NCBI RefSeq assembly: GCF_900111835.1
Contig: NZ_FOJP01000009.1
Coordinates: forward strand, 1-64,000
Length of the DNA: 64,000 nt
Direction: 5' to 3'
Source: Metapseudomonas otitidis
GTDB taxonomy: Bacteria > Pseudomonadota > Gammaproteobacteria > Pseudomonadales > Pseudomonadaceae
The notes beneath the pieces are model-generated. The model saw only the letters and a list, made by a program, of their open reading frames with translations, did no database searches and was not told the DNA's origin. Shown piece after piece: positions 20,593 through 34,957 of this stretch; the stretch's first letter is position 1, and each line of letters opens with the position of its first letter. The position numbers and the translations under genes are program-made.

Positions 20593-21444
20593 CTACTCCG
20601 CCGCTTCGACTGCGGCGATCATTCTGATGACATCAACCGTCTCGGCCACATCGTGCACCCGCAGGATGCACGCGCCCTTTGAGACGGCCAGGGCTGCCAG
20701 CCCAAGACTGCCGTACAGGCGCTGGTCGACATCACGCCCCAGCACCTGACCGATCATGCTTTTCCGCGACACACCGACCAACAGGGGGCGACCGAGACGC
20801 CCCAGCTCAGCCAGATGACGAAAAAGCACGAGATTGTGCTGGAGACTCTTGGCAAAGCCGAACCCGGGATCGAGCACGATTCGCTCTTCAGGAATACCGG
20901 CTTCGCTGCAGGCTCTCATGCGCTCCTGCAGGAACTCACCGACTTCTCGGACGACATCGTCGTAGGCAGGCGCATCCTGCATGCTGCCGGGCTCTCCACG
21001 CATGTGCATCAGGCACACGGGAAGTCCACTGTCCGCGGCAGCATCCAGCGCTCCATCCCGGCGCAAGGCTCGCACATCGTTGATGAGGCCCGCGCCCAAC
21101 CTGGCGCCTTCCCGCATCACGGCAGGGGTGGACGTATCCAGGGAGATGACGACATCCAGCTCGCGCGCAATCGCCTCGACCACTGGCGCGACACGCTCCA
21201 GCTCCTCGGTAGGCGAGACCGGGCGAGCGCCAGGCCGAGTCGACTCCCCGCCGACATCGATGAGCGTCGCTCCGGACGCCACCATGGCGCTGGCATGACG
21301 CAGCGCGGCATCGCGCTGACTGAAGCGACCGCCATCGGAAAAGGAGTCGGGAGTTACGTTAAGGATGCCCATGACATGCGGGCGCCCCAAATCAAGAACC
21401 CGGTTGCCGCAAGGCAACCGGGTCGGGTACTGCATGGAACTCAT
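20593..21444 (-). CDS. folP: Dihydropteroate synthase
   Basis: 283 residues from ATG 21444, with AAGGA upstream; a TTG just before it is also in frame. MGILNVTPDSFSDGG is the pterin-binding signature, followed by DVGGESTRPGA, LDPGFGFAKSLQHN and LVGVSRKSMIG. It joins 4-aminobenzoate to the pterin pyrophosphate in folate synthesis and is the sulfonamide target. It starts about 10 bases after ftsH ends, the conserved ftsH-folP-glmM order. Confidence 0.99.
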   Translation of the reverse strand: MSSMQYPTRLPCGNRVLDLGRPHVMGILNVTPDSFSDGGRFSQRDAALRHASAMVASGATLIDVGGESTRPGARPVSPTEELERVAPVVEAIARELDVVISLDTSTPAVMREGARLGAGLINDVRALRRDGALDAAADSGLPVCLMHMRGEPGSMQDAPAYDDVVREVGEFLQERMRACSEAGIPEERIVLDPGFGFAKSLQHNLVLFRHLAELGRLGRPLLVGVSRKSMIGQVLGRDVDQRLYGSLGLAALAVSKGACILRVHDVAETVDVIRMIAAVEAAE

Positions 21445-21453
21445 CAAGAATCC

Positions 21454-23376
<1,923 letters not shown>

Positions 23377-23565
23377 TTAGCTACCCTCTGGAGCAGGCTC
23401 CGTCACGGAACGTGCCCCGCATGACGGCTGGTTATCAACCGGCCTAACTTACACCACAACCCCTGCCGGCCGGCAGGCGCCGTCTGTAACCCTTTATGAT
23501 GCCTGGCGCTCGCCGTGACGGCGGTCCCACTCCATGAGACCCGCGAACCACCTGTCTGTCGCAGT

Positions 23566-24189
23566 CTATTCCCCGCGGAAGCCGCGCGCGAGCAGGTATT
23601 GCTCGCGTGAGCGATCACGCGACGAAAGCGGTTTGCGCATCAGCACCTTGTCGAACATTTCCTTGACCTGCTTGTGGTAGAGGTCGAATCCCTCACCCTG
23701 GAATATCTTGATCAGGAAATCACCACCCGGCGTCAGGACTCGCGCCGCAAGATCGAGCGCCAGCTCGCACAGGTACATGGCACGCGGCTGATCGGCCGCC
23801 CTGACACCACTCATATTGGGGGCCATGTCGGAAATCACAAGGTCGACCGGGTGCTCGCCGATCGCCTCGAGGATCCGGGCAAAGACCACATCGTCGGTGA
23901 AGTCTCCCTGAATGAAGGTGACGTCCGGAATGCTGTCCATTTCAAGGATGTCCGACGCGATGAGCCGCCCTCGATCACCAATCACCCGACTGGTGACCTG
24001 GGACCAGCCACCCGGCGCAGCCCCGAGGTCGACCACGGTCATGCCGGGTCGAAGAATGCGGTCCTTCTCCTGAATCTCCAGCAGCTTGTAGCTGGCACGC
24101 GAGCGATAACCATCCTTCTGCGCCATCTTGACGTAGGGGTCATCGAAATGTTCTTTCAGCCAACGATGGCTAGTCTTGGAACGGGCCAC
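23566..24189 (-). CDS. rlmE: 23S rRNA 2'-O-methyltransferase RlmE
   Basis: 207 residues from GTG 24189. The SAM site [14 protein letters not shown] and the K-D-K-E catalytic set typical of FtsJ/RrmJ (including RASYKLLEI and [12 protein letters not shown]) are visible. It methylates U2552 in the A loop of 23S rRNA. It is upstream of ftsH with a 189-base gap and divergent from yhbY. Confidence 0.97.
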   Translation of the reverse strand: MARSKTSHRWLKEHFDDPYVKMAQKDGYRSRASYKLLEIQEKDRILRPGMTVVDLGAAPGGWSQVTSRVIGDRGRLIASDILEMDSIPDVTFIQGDFTDDVVFARILEAIGEHPVDLVISDMAPNMSGVRAADQPRAMYLCELALDLAARVLTPGGDFLIKIFQGEGFDLYHKQVKEMFDKVLMRKPLSSRDRSREQYLLARGFRGE

Positions 24190-24265
24190 GGGATACCTCG
24201 TGTTCGGCTGTGCGCCCCGAAGTCACTCGGGTAAACTAGCAGCCTTTTTTCGCAGGGGTCTGATT

Positions 24266-24580
24266 ATGGCGCTCTCTCAGGAGCACAAGAAGCAATACAA
24301 ATCTATCGGCCACCACCTGAAACCGGTATTGATCGTGGCCGAGAACGGCCTGACCGAAGGGGTCCTGGCCGAACTGGATCGTGCGCTCAACGATCACGAA
24401 CTGATCAAGGTGCAGTTCCGCATCACCGAACGCGAGGATCGGCGCGCACTGATTGACGAGCTTTGCGAAGCCGGCAAGTGCGAACTGGTTCAGGTCATCG
24501 GCAAGATGGCGCTGATCTACCGCCGCAATCCCAAGCCCAACCGCAACCTCTCCAACATCAGCCGCTTCAGCGGCCTTTGA
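24266..24580 (+). CDS. yhbY: YhbY/CRM-domain RNA-binding ribosome assembly protein
   Basis: 104 residues from ATG 24266 with AGGGG upstream. A single CRM domain is present: KKQYKSIGHHLKPVLIVAENGLTEGV, then the GxxG-like and KVQFRI segments. In E. coli the homologue binds pre-50S particles. It is transcribed divergently from rlmE, and a TAAACT -10-like element lies in the 76-base gap. It converges on the DUF4149 gene. Confidence 0.95.
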   Translation: MALSQEHKKQYKSIGHHLKPVLIVAENGLTEGVLAELDRALNDHELIKVQFRITEREDRRALIDELCEAGKCELVQVIGKMALIYRRNPKPNRNLSNISRFSGL

Positions 24581-24605
24581 TGCCTTGAAGCCGACGGGGC
24601 GCCAC

Positions 24606-25034
24606 TTAGCGCGCCCTGCGGCGATCACTGCCCGGCACGGGCTGCACGACCAGCAACGCACCACACAGCGTCAACACCATGTAGCTGAATGCCAACAGGC
24701 GAGCGAACTCGGCTTTCCAGAAGCTGACGACCAGGAAGATCGTTGCCGCCAGCAGGATGACCAACAGCAGCTGCCCTCGCGAATCCCGCAACACGCTGCG
24801 CGCGCCCTCCAGCCAGGCCAGCAGCCCCAACTGAAGCACGCCACAGAACGCCGCAAACCCCACCAACAACGGGGAAAGACTGCGAGACAGCTCTTCCACC
24901 AACAATGGCGCAAATCCCACTCGTTCCAAGGCTGGCAGAACCACGAAGTGCAGCAGCCAGAGGCCACCGACCCAGAATGTCTGGACCAGCTGCCACCCGG
25001 CTACCGCCGCACGGGAGGAGCGTCGATCAGATAT
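24606..25034 (-). CDS. DUF4149 (TMEM205-like) membrane protein, probable AUA start
   Basis: The first ordinary start in this frame is GTG 24944, but that would remove the first membrane helix. The frame stays open upstream and encodes [20 protein letters not shown], then [10 protein letters not shown], which is the expected N-terminal part of DUF4149 proteins. No ATG, GTG or TTG occurs in it. The best start is ATA at 25032-25034, six bases after GAGG and overlapping the greA stop codon by 8 bases. From there the protein is 142 residues with four membrane helices. Function is unknown. The neighbour order yhbY-DUF4149-greA is conserved in Pseudomonas. Confidence 0.75.
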   Translation of the reverse strand: MSDRRSSRAAVAGWQLVQTFWVGGLWLLHFVVLPALERVGFAPLLVEELSRSLSPLLVGFAAFCGVLQLGLLAWLEGARSVLRDSRGQLLLVILLAATIFLVVSFWKAEFARLLAFSYMVLTLCGALLVVQPVPGSDRRRAR

Positions 25035-25496
25035 GGCGAACCTCGACGATCTCGTACTCGACCAGACCGCTGGGCGTCTTCACCACCACCACATCACCCT
25101 CGACCTTGCCCACCAGCGCTCGCGCGATGGGGGAGCTGACCGAGAGCTTGCCACGCTTGATGTCGGCTTCGTCGTCACCCACGATCTGGTAGGTCACGGT
25201 TTCGTCGGTCTCGACGTTGGCGATGTCCACGGTCACACCGAAGATCACCTTGCCACTGTGGGGGATGGTGGTGATGTCGATGATGTGGGCGTTGGACAGC
25301 TTGGCCTCGATGTCGCGGATGCGCGCCTCGGCCAGGCCCTGCTGCTCACGGGCAGCATGGTACTCGGCGTTCTCCTTGAGATCGCCCAGCTCACGTGCCT
25401 CGGCAATGGCCTGGCTGATCTTCGGGCGCTCGATCTTGAGCGCCTTGAGTTCGTCTTCCAGGGCCTGAGCGCCCTGGATGGTCATCGGAAACTTGG

Positions 25497-25500
<4 letters not shown>
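25027..25500 (-). CDS. greA: Transcription elongation factor GreA
   Basis: 157 residues. The N-terminal coiled coil contains the acidic tip ([16 protein letters not shown]) that enters the RNA polymerase secondary channel; the C-terminal FKBP-like domain follows ([22 protein letters not shown]). It stimulates cleavage of backtracked transcripts. Its ATG overlaps the carB stop codon (ATGA), so it is translationally coupled to carB. Confidence 0.99.
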
Positions 25501-28718
<3,218 letters not shown>

Positions 28719-28753
28719 GGTCTTACTCGAATCCTTGGGTCAGTCGGCGAGGA

Positions 28754-29890
28754 TCAGCGGCGCTTGGCCATGGTTTCGATGAAGCGATCGAACAGCGGAG
28801 CCACATCGTGCGGACCGGGGCTCGCCTCGGGGTGCCCCTGGAAGCTGAAGGCCACCTTGTCGGTGCGCTCGATGCCCTGCAGGGTGCCGTCGAACAGCGA
28901 CTTGTGGGTGGCACGCAGGTTGGCCGGCATGCTGGACTCGTCCACGGCGAAACCGTGGTTCTGGCTGGTGATCATCACCACGCCGGAATCCAGGTCCTGC
29001 ACCGGGTGGTTGGCGCCGTGGTGGCCGTGGCCCATCTTCATGGTGCGGGCACCGGAGGCCAGGGCCAGCAACTGGTGGCCCAGGCAGATACCGAACACCG
29101 GGATGTCGGTCTCGAGGATTTCCTTAATGGCGGCGATGGCGTAGTCGCAAGGCTCCGGGTCACCCGGGCCGTTGGACAGGAAGACGCCATCCGGATTCAG
29201 GGCGAGCACGTCCTTGGCCGGGGTCTTGGCCGGCACCACGGTCAGGCGGCAACCACGTGCGACGAGCATGCGCAGGATGTTCAGCTTCACGCCGTAGTCA
29301 TAGGCCACCACGTGGTAGGGCAGCTCGGCAGCAGCGATCTCGGGGTGGCTGTCGCTTTCCAGGTTCCAGACACTGGAGCGCCATTCATAAGGCTTCTCGC
29401 AAGTCACTTCCTTGGCCAGGTCCATGCCCTTCAGGCCCGGGAAGCTGCGTGCCAGTTCCAGTGCCTTTTCCTCGGTGGCATCAGCGCCGACCAGGATGCA
29501 GCCGTTCTGGGAGCCCTTCTCACGCAGGATGCGGGTCAGGCGGCGGGTATCAAGCCCCGCGATCGCAACGGTACCGGTCGCCTGCAGGTATTCCGGCAGG
29601 GACTGCTTGCTGCGCCAGTTGCTGGCCAGCAGCGGCAGGTCGCGAATGATCAGGCCGGCGGCCCAGACGCGGTCGGACTCGGCATCTTCCGGCGTGATGC
29701 CGGTGTTGCCGATGTGGGGATAGGTCAGGGTGACGATCTGCTGCGCATAGGAAGGATCGGTGAGGATTTCCTGGTAGCCGGTCATGGCAGTGTTGAACAC
29801 CACCTCTCCGATGGTCTGGCCGTCGGCCCCGATGGACTCGCCGCGGAAAATGCTGCCGTCGGCAAGCGCGAGTATGGCTGGCTTAGTCAA
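28754..29890 (-). CDS. carA: Carbamoyl-phosphate synthase, small (glutaminase) subunit
   Basis: 378 residues from TTG 29890, backed by GGGAGG six bases upstream. The class I glutamine amidotransferase triad is intact: Cys in FGICLGHQ near residue 269, and His/Glu in the [10 protein letters not shown] segment near 350. The N-terminal part ([33 protein letters not shown]) is the CarA-specific domain. It supplies ammonia to CarB. A strong hairpin and a possible short leader ORF precede it. Confidence 0.99.
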   Translation of the reverse strand: MTKPAILALADGSIFRGESIGADGQTIGEVVFNTAMTGYQEILTDPSYAQQIVTLTYPHIGNTGITPEDAESDRVWAAGLIIRDLPLLASNWRSKQSLPEYLQATGTVAIAGLDTRRLTRILREKGSQNGCILVGADATEEKALELARSFPGLKGMDLAKEVTCEKPYEWRSSVWNLESDSHPEIAAAELPYHVVAYDYGVKLNILRMLVARGCRLTVVPAKTPAKDVLALNPDGVFLSNGPGDPEPCDYAIAAIKEILETDIPVFGICLGHQLLALASGARTMKMGHGHHGANHPVQDLDSGVVMITSQNHGFAVDESSMPANLRATHKSLFDGTLQGIERTDKVAFSFQGHPEASPGPHDVAPLFDRFIETMAKRR

Positions 29891-29932
29891 GAAGACCTCC
29901 CGTATCTAAGGCTGAAGCAAACGCAGATTGTA

Positions 29933-29976
29933 AAAAAGCGGGATGACGTTGATACCGTCACCCCGCTTTTTTATCT
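29933..29976 (-). terminator. Hairpin with T run upstream of carA (dapB terminator or carA attenuator)
   Basis: Arms AAAAAAGCGGGATGACG and CGTCACCCCGCTTTTTT pair over 17 bp with one mismatch. On the minus strand the stem ends in TTTTTT, so it is a strong intrinsic terminator about 45 bases before the carA start codon. It may simply end dapB transcription, but its closeness to carA and the short ORF before it also fit attenuation of carA. Confidence 0.8.
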
Positions 29977-30086
29977 GAGCCATTTCTGCGTAACTTTTAG
30001 TGGACACACTAAAGCTGCAGCTTACAGGAATGCGTCATTTCGGTCCACAGGAAAGACATCACCAAACTGCATTCCGCGACCAACAA

Positions 30087-30908
<822 letters not shown>

Positions 30909-30914
30909 CTAGAA

Positions 30915-30966
30915 GCGCCAGGCCCCGCGCACAATCAGGCCAAGCCTGCCGTACGCCGCCTGGCGC
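30915..30966 (-). repeat. Inverted repeat between dnaJ and dapB
   Basis: GCGCCAGGC (30915-30923) and GCCTGGCGC (30958-30966) are perfect arms around a 34-base loop. There is no T run. Part of the loop side reads CAAGCTAGAAGC, similar to the words in the hairpins after rpsO and infB. Confidence 0.5.
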
Positions 30967-30972
30967 CCTGCG

Positions 30973-32100
30973 TCAAAGATCACCAAAGAAGCGCTTCATG
31001 CCTTCGAACCAGGTGCTGGCCTTGGGCGAATGGGAGCCGTCACTCTGCAGGCTCTTGCGGAACTCTTCCAGCAGTTCCCGCTGGCGCTTGTCCAGATTCA
31101 CCGGCGTCTCGACCACCACGCGGCACATCAGGTCGCCCGCACCACCACCCCGCACAGGGGCAACGCCCTTGCCACGCAGGCGGAACAGCTTGCCGGTCTG
31201 GGTTGCCTCGGGGATCTTCAACTTGACGCGGCCGTCCAGGGTCGGCACCTCCAGCTCACCACCCAGCGCCGCATCGGCGAAGCTGATCGGCACCTCGCAG
31301 TACAGGTGCTTGCCGTCACGCTGGAAGATCGGGTGCTCGCGCACGTTGACCACCACGTACAGGTCGCCGGGCGGCCCGCCCATCACGCCCGCCTCGCCTT
31401 CGCCGGACAGGCGGATGCGGTCGCCGGTGTCCACGCCGGACGGCACCTTCACCGACAGGGTCTTGTGCTCTTCCACACGCCCCTGGCCATGGCAGCTGCC
31501 GCACGGGTCGCTGATCATCTTGCCGGTGCCGTGGCAACGCGGGCAGGTCTGCTGGACGGAGAAGAAGCCCTGCTGCATGCGCACCTGCCCAATGCCACCG
31601 CAGGTGGTGCAGGTGACGGGGCTGGTGCCTTTCTTCGCACCGGAGCCATCGCAGGTCTTGCAGTTGACCAGGGTCGGCACACGGATGGTCACGGTCGTGC
31701 CGCGAACCGCCTCTTCGAGATCCAGCTCAAGGGTGTAGCGCAGGTCGCTGCCACGCTGGGCACCGCCACGCTGGCCACCGCGCTGGCCACCGAAGAAGTC
31801 GCTGAACACGTCGCCGAAGATGTCGGAGAAGCTAGCACCGCCGAACCCTGCCCCACCGCCGCCGCCCATCTGCGGGTCGACGCCGGCGTGGCCGTATTGG
31901 TCGTAGGCCGCGCGCTTGCTGGCATCCGAGAGGATTTCGTAGGCCTCGTTGGCCTCCTTGAATTTCTCCTCGGACTCCTTGTCCCCCGGGTTGCGGTCCG
32001 GGTGGTACTTCATGGCCAGGCGACGATAGGCCTTCTTCAGCTCGGCCTCGCTGGCGCCACGCTCCACACCGAGGATTTCGTAAAAGTCACGTTTAGCCAT
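30973..32100 (-). CDS. dnaJ: Chaperone DnaJ (Hsp40)
   Basis: 375 residues. J domain with HPD (KYHPDRNPG, near residue 33), Gly/Phe-rich linker, zinc domain with four CxxCxGxG repeats ([32 protein letters not shown]; residues about 135-210), then the C-terminal substrate domains. It stimulates the DnaK ATPase and delivers clients. It is downstream of dnaK with a 121-base gap holding two hairpins. Confidence 0.99.
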   Translation of the reverse strand: MAKRDFYEILGVERGASEAELKKAYRRLAMKYHPDRNPGDKESEEKFKEANEAYEILSDASKRAAYDQYGHAGVDPQMGGGGGAGFGGASFSDIFGDVFSDFFGGQRGGQRGGAQRGSDLRYTLELDLEEAVRGTTVTIRVPTLVNCKTCDGSGAKKGTSPVTCTTCGGIGQVRMQQGFFSVQQTCPRCHGTGKMISDPCGSCHGQGRVEEHKTLSVKVPSGVDTGDRIRLSGEGEAGVMGGPPGDLYVVVNVREHPIFQRDGKHLYCEVPISFADAALGGELEVPTLDGRVKLKIPEATQTGKLFRLRGKGVAPVRGGGAGDLMCRVVVETPVNLDKRQRELLEEFRKSLQSDGSHSPKASTWFEGMKRFFGDL

Positions 32101-32145
32101 TGGTTCTCTGCACTCTGAAAGTTTCGCGCCCTCCAGACACGCCGA

Positions 32146-32165
32146 CGCGGGAGCAAGCCCCCGCG
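32146..32165. repeat. REP-like short palindrome
   Basis: CGCGGG (32146-32151) and CCCGCG (32160-32165) flank an 8-base loop in the dnaK-dnaJ gap. The word CGCGGGAGCAAGC...CCCGCG resembles the short dispersed intergenic palindromes common in Pseudomonas genomes. Only one copy is seen in this window. Confidence 0.4.
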
Positions 32166-32175
32166 TGGCGAATCA

Positions 32176-32197
32176 CCCCGGGCCGAACGGCCCGGGG
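32176..32197 (-). terminator. Strong hairpin after dnaK
   Basis: CCCCGGGCC / GGCCCGGGG, a 9-bp stem with a GAAC loop, 25 bases after the dnaK stop. It has no T run. It may lower the amount of dnaJ relative to dnaK or protect the dnaK 3' end. Confidence 0.55.
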
Positions 32198-32221
32198 CAG
32201 GAGCGCAAGCAAGCGTGGCGC

Positions 32222-34132
32222 TTACTTGTTGTCCTTGACCTCTTCGAACTCGGCGTCGACGGCATCGTCGGCAGCCTTGTCGTCGCCTGCGGGAGCACCC
32301 TCGCCGGCCTTGGCCTGCTCGGCGTACATCTTCTGCGCCAGCGGAGCGGAAGCCTGGGACAGCGCATTCATCTTGGCTTCGATCTCGGCCTTGTCATCGC
32401 CCTTCACGGCAACTTCCAGCTCGCCTACAGCTTTCTCGATGGCCGCTTTCTCTTCAGCAGTGGCCTTGTCGCCCGCTTCGGTGATCATCTTGCGGGTGGC
32501 GTGAACCAGCGCATCGCCCTGGTTGCGGGCACCGGCCAGCTCTTCGAACTTGCGGTCTTCCTCGGCGTTGGCTTCGGCGTCACGCACCATCTGCTGGATT
32601 TCTTCCTCGGACAGGCCGGAGTTGGCCTTGATCACGATGGACTGCTGCTTGCCGGTGGCCTTGTCCTTGGCGGACACGTGCAGGATGCCGTTGGCGTCGA
32701 TGTCGAAGGTCACTTCGATCTGCGGCACGCCACGCGGAGCCGGCGGGATCTCGGCCAGGTCGAACTTGCCCAGGGACTTGTTCTGGCCGGCCTGCTTGCG
32801 CTCACCCTGCAGCACGTGAATGGTCACGGCGGACTGGTTGTCGTCGGCAGTGGAGAACACCTGGGACTTCTTGGTCGGGATGGTGGTGTTCTTCTCGATC
32901 AGCGGAGTCATCACGCCACCCAGGGTCTCGATACCCAGGGTCAGCGGGCTCACGTCGAGCAGCAGCACGTCCTTCACGTCACCGGCCAGTACGGCGCCCT
33001 GAATGGCCGCACCGATGGCGACGGCTTCGTCCGGGTTGACGTCCTTGCGCGCTTCCTTGCCGAAGAAGTCGGCGACTTGCTTCTGCACCAGCGGCATGCG
33101 GGTCTGACCACCGACCAGGATGACTTCGTGGATGTCGCCCACGTCCAGGCCGGCATCTTTCAGCGCGATGCGGCACGGCTCGATGGTGCGAGCGACCAGG
33201 TCTTCCACCAGGGCTTCCAGCTTGGCGCGGGAAATCTTCACGTTCAGGTGCTTCGGACCGGTCTGGTCTGCCGTGATGTACGGCAGGTTGACGTCGGTCT
33301 GCTGGCTGGAGGACAGCTCGATCTTGGCCTTCTCGGCAGCCTCTTTGAGGCGCTGCATGGCCAGCGGGTCGCCCTTCAGGTCCATGCCGGACTCTTTCTT
33401 GAACTCGTCGACGAGGTAGTCGATCAGGCGGATGTCGAAGTCCTCACCACCCAGGAAGGTGTCGCCGTTGGTGGCCAGCACTTCGAACTGGTGCTCGCCG
33501 TCCACTTCGGCGATCTCGATGACCGACACGTCGAAGGTACCGCCACCCAGGTCATAGACGATCACGGTGTGGTCGCCCTTGGCCTTGTCCATGCCGTAGG
33601 CCAGCGCTGCCGCGGTAGGCTCGTTGATGATGCGCTTGACGTCCAGGCCGGCGATACGACCGGCGTCCTTGGTGGCCTGGCGCTGGCTGTCGTTGAAGTA
33701 GGCCGGAACGGTGATGACGGCTTCGGTCACCGGCTCGCCGAGGTAGTCTTCGGCGGTCTTCTTCATCTTCTTCAGCACTTCCGCAGAGATTTGCGGAGGC
33801 GCCATCTTCTGGCCCTTCACTTCGACCCAGGCGTCACCGTTGTCGGCCTTGGCGATCTTGTAGGGGACCATCTTGATGTCTTTCTGAACGACGTCTTCTT
33901 CGAAGCGACGACCGATCAGGCGCTTCACGGCGTACAGGGTGTTGTGCGGGTTGGTGACGGCCTGGCGCTTGGCGGACTGGCCGACCAGGATCTCGCCGTC
34001 GTTGGTGTAGGCGATGATCGAGGGGGTGGTACGCGCGCCTTCGGCGTTCTCGATCACCTTGACGTTGCCATTCTCAAGAATGGAAACGCAGGAGTTGGTG
34101 GTACCCAGGTCGATACCGATGATCTTGCCCAT
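32222..34132 (-). CDS. dnaK: Chaperone DnaK (Hsp70)
   Basis: 636 residues. The ATPase domain shows [11 protein letters not shown] at the N-terminus, [12 protein letters not shown] near 195 and [11 protein letters not shown] near 335. The substrate domain and lid follow, ending in the EEVKDNK-type tail bound by co-chaperones. Major heat-shock chaperone. It is preceded by a sigma-32-type promoter that overlaps the end of grpE. Confidence 0.99.
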   Translation of the reverse strand: MGKIIGIDLGTTNSCVSILENGNVKVIENAEGARTTPSIIAYTNDGEILVGQSAKRQAVTNPHNTLYAVKRLIGRRFEEDVVQKDIKMVPYKIAKADNGDAWVEVKGQKMAPPQISAEVLKKMKKTAEDYLGEPVTEAVITVPAYFNDSQRQATKDAGRIAGLDVKRIINEPTAAALAYGMDKAKGDHTVIVYDLGGGTFDVSVIEIAEVDGEHQFEVLATNGDTFLGGEDFDIRLIDYLVDEFKKESGMDLKGDPLAMQRLKEAAEKAKIELSSSQQTDVNLPYITADQTGPKHLNVKISRAKLEALVEDLVARTIEPCRIALKDAGLDVGDIHEVILVGGQTRMPLVQKQVADFFGKEARKDVNPDEAVAIGAAIQGAVLAGDVKDVLLLDVSPLTLGIETLGGVMTPLIEKNTTIPTKKSQVFSTADDNQSAVTIHVLQGERKQAGQNKSLGKFDLAEIPPAPRGVPQIEVTFDIDANGILHVSAKDKATGKQQSIVIKANSGLSEEEIQQMVRDAEANAEEDRKFEELAGARNQGDALVHATRKMITEAGDKATAEEKAAIEKAVGELEVAVKGDDKAEIEAKMNALSQASAPLAQKMYAEQAKAGEGAPAGDDKAADDAVDAEFEEVKDNK

Positions 34133-34212
34133 ATTCTCTCTCCCGAAACTTTGATTTCTTTACGGCCCCGCTCGCTTGGGGGCCGCATCAGCATGTGAAC
34201 GCTTGGACTACC

Positions 34213-34240
34213 AGATGGGGGCCCGAAGCCGGATTTCAAG
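34213..34240 (-). promoter_or_regulatory. Sigma-32 (RpoH) promoter of dnaK
   Basis: On the minus strand CTTGAAA, 13 bases, then CCCCATCT: a near-perfect heat-shock promoter. The TGA inside CTTGAAA is the grpE stop codon, so the promoter overlaps the grpE 3' end. Confidence 0.85.
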
Positions 34241-34802
34241 CCTGCTCGTCGATGGACGGCGGCGCTTCGGCCGGGGCCTTGCTGACCACGACCATGGCCG
34301 GGCGCAGCAGGCGGCCGTTGAGCAGGTAGCCCTTCTGGAAGACCTTCAGGACGCTACCCGGCTCGACATGGGTACTCTCTTCCATTGCCATCGCCTGATG
34401 ATGCTCCGGGTTGAACGGAGCGCCATGGGGATCGACGGCCTCAACCTGGAAGCGCTTCAGGGTGTCGTGGAACAGCTTCAGGGTCAGCTCGACGCCTTCA
34501 CGTACAGGGCGAACGGCCTCGTCCTCGGCACTGGTCAGCTCCAGGCCGCGCTCCAGGCTGTCGACCACCGGCAGCAGGTCGTTGGCGAACTTCTCCAGGG
34601 CGAATTTGTGCGCCTTCTCGACATCCTGCTCCGCACGGCGGCGGATGTTCTGCAGCTCGGCGGCGGTACGCAGGGACTGGTCCTGGGCCGCAGCCAGCTG
34701 CTCCTCCAGCGCCTGGACGCGGGCCACGAGGTCCTCGCCCGCCACGTCAGCCGGTGCGCTCACCTCGGGGTTCTGGGTATCCAGGTTCTGTTCGTCTGCC
34801 AT
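34236..34802 (-). CDS. grpE: Nucleotide exchange factor GrpE
   Basis: 188 residues. An N-terminal acidic tail and long coiled coil (residues about 25-95) are followed by the C-terminal beta domain with HQAMAMEES and [21 protein letters not shown], the family signature. It releases ADP from DnaK. First gene of grpE-dnaK-dnaJ, behind its own heat-shock promoter, and divergent from recN. Confidence 0.99.
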   Translation of the reverse strand: MADEQNLDTQNPEVSAPADVAGEDLVARVQALEEQLAAAQDQSLRTAAELQNIRRRAEQDVEKAHKFALEKFANDLLPVVDSLERGLELTSAEDEAVRPVREGVELTLKLFHDTLKRFQVEAVDPHGAPFNPEHHQAMAMEESTHVEPGSVLKVFQKGYLLNGRLLRPAMVVVSKAPAEAPPSIDEQA

Positions 34803-34856
34803 GCCTTCCTCCTTACTGAAACGGTGGCGGGGAATGACCCGCCGATCTGTCCGCCT

Positions 34857-34884
34857 ATATGGGGTCGCAATTTATCGCTTCAAG
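34857..34884 (-). promoter_or_regulatory. Sigma-32 (RpoH) promoter of grpE
   Basis: On the minus strand CTTGAAG, 13 bases, then CCCCATAT. The match to the heat-shock consensus is close. It lies 54 bases upstream of the grpE start. Confidence 0.85.
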
Positions 34885-34896
34885 GGCAGCAGGCGA

Positions 34897-34926
34897 TTGT
34901 CAGCCGGAAAACAAACACTGTATAAA
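34897..34926 (+). promoter_or_regulatory. recN promoter (-35 TTGTCA, -10 TATAAA)
   Basis: TTGTCA at 34897-34902 and TATAAA at 34921-34926 with an 18-base spacer, 32 bases before the recN start. The -10 element lies inside the LexA box. Confidence 0.7.
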
Positions 34927-34933
34927 TAGCCAG
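34918..34933 (+). promoter_or_regulatory. LexA (SOS) box
   Basis: CTGTATAAATAGCCAG fits the CTG-N10-CAG LexA consensus. It covers the -10 element of recN, so LexA would block polymerase directly. RecN is a known SOS gene. Confidence 0.85.
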
Positions 34934-34957
34934 CCTAAGCCCAGGGGAGTCCCCGCC

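Noticed and set aside
28719-28753. A gene between carA and carB
   Set aside because: Only 35 bases are present.
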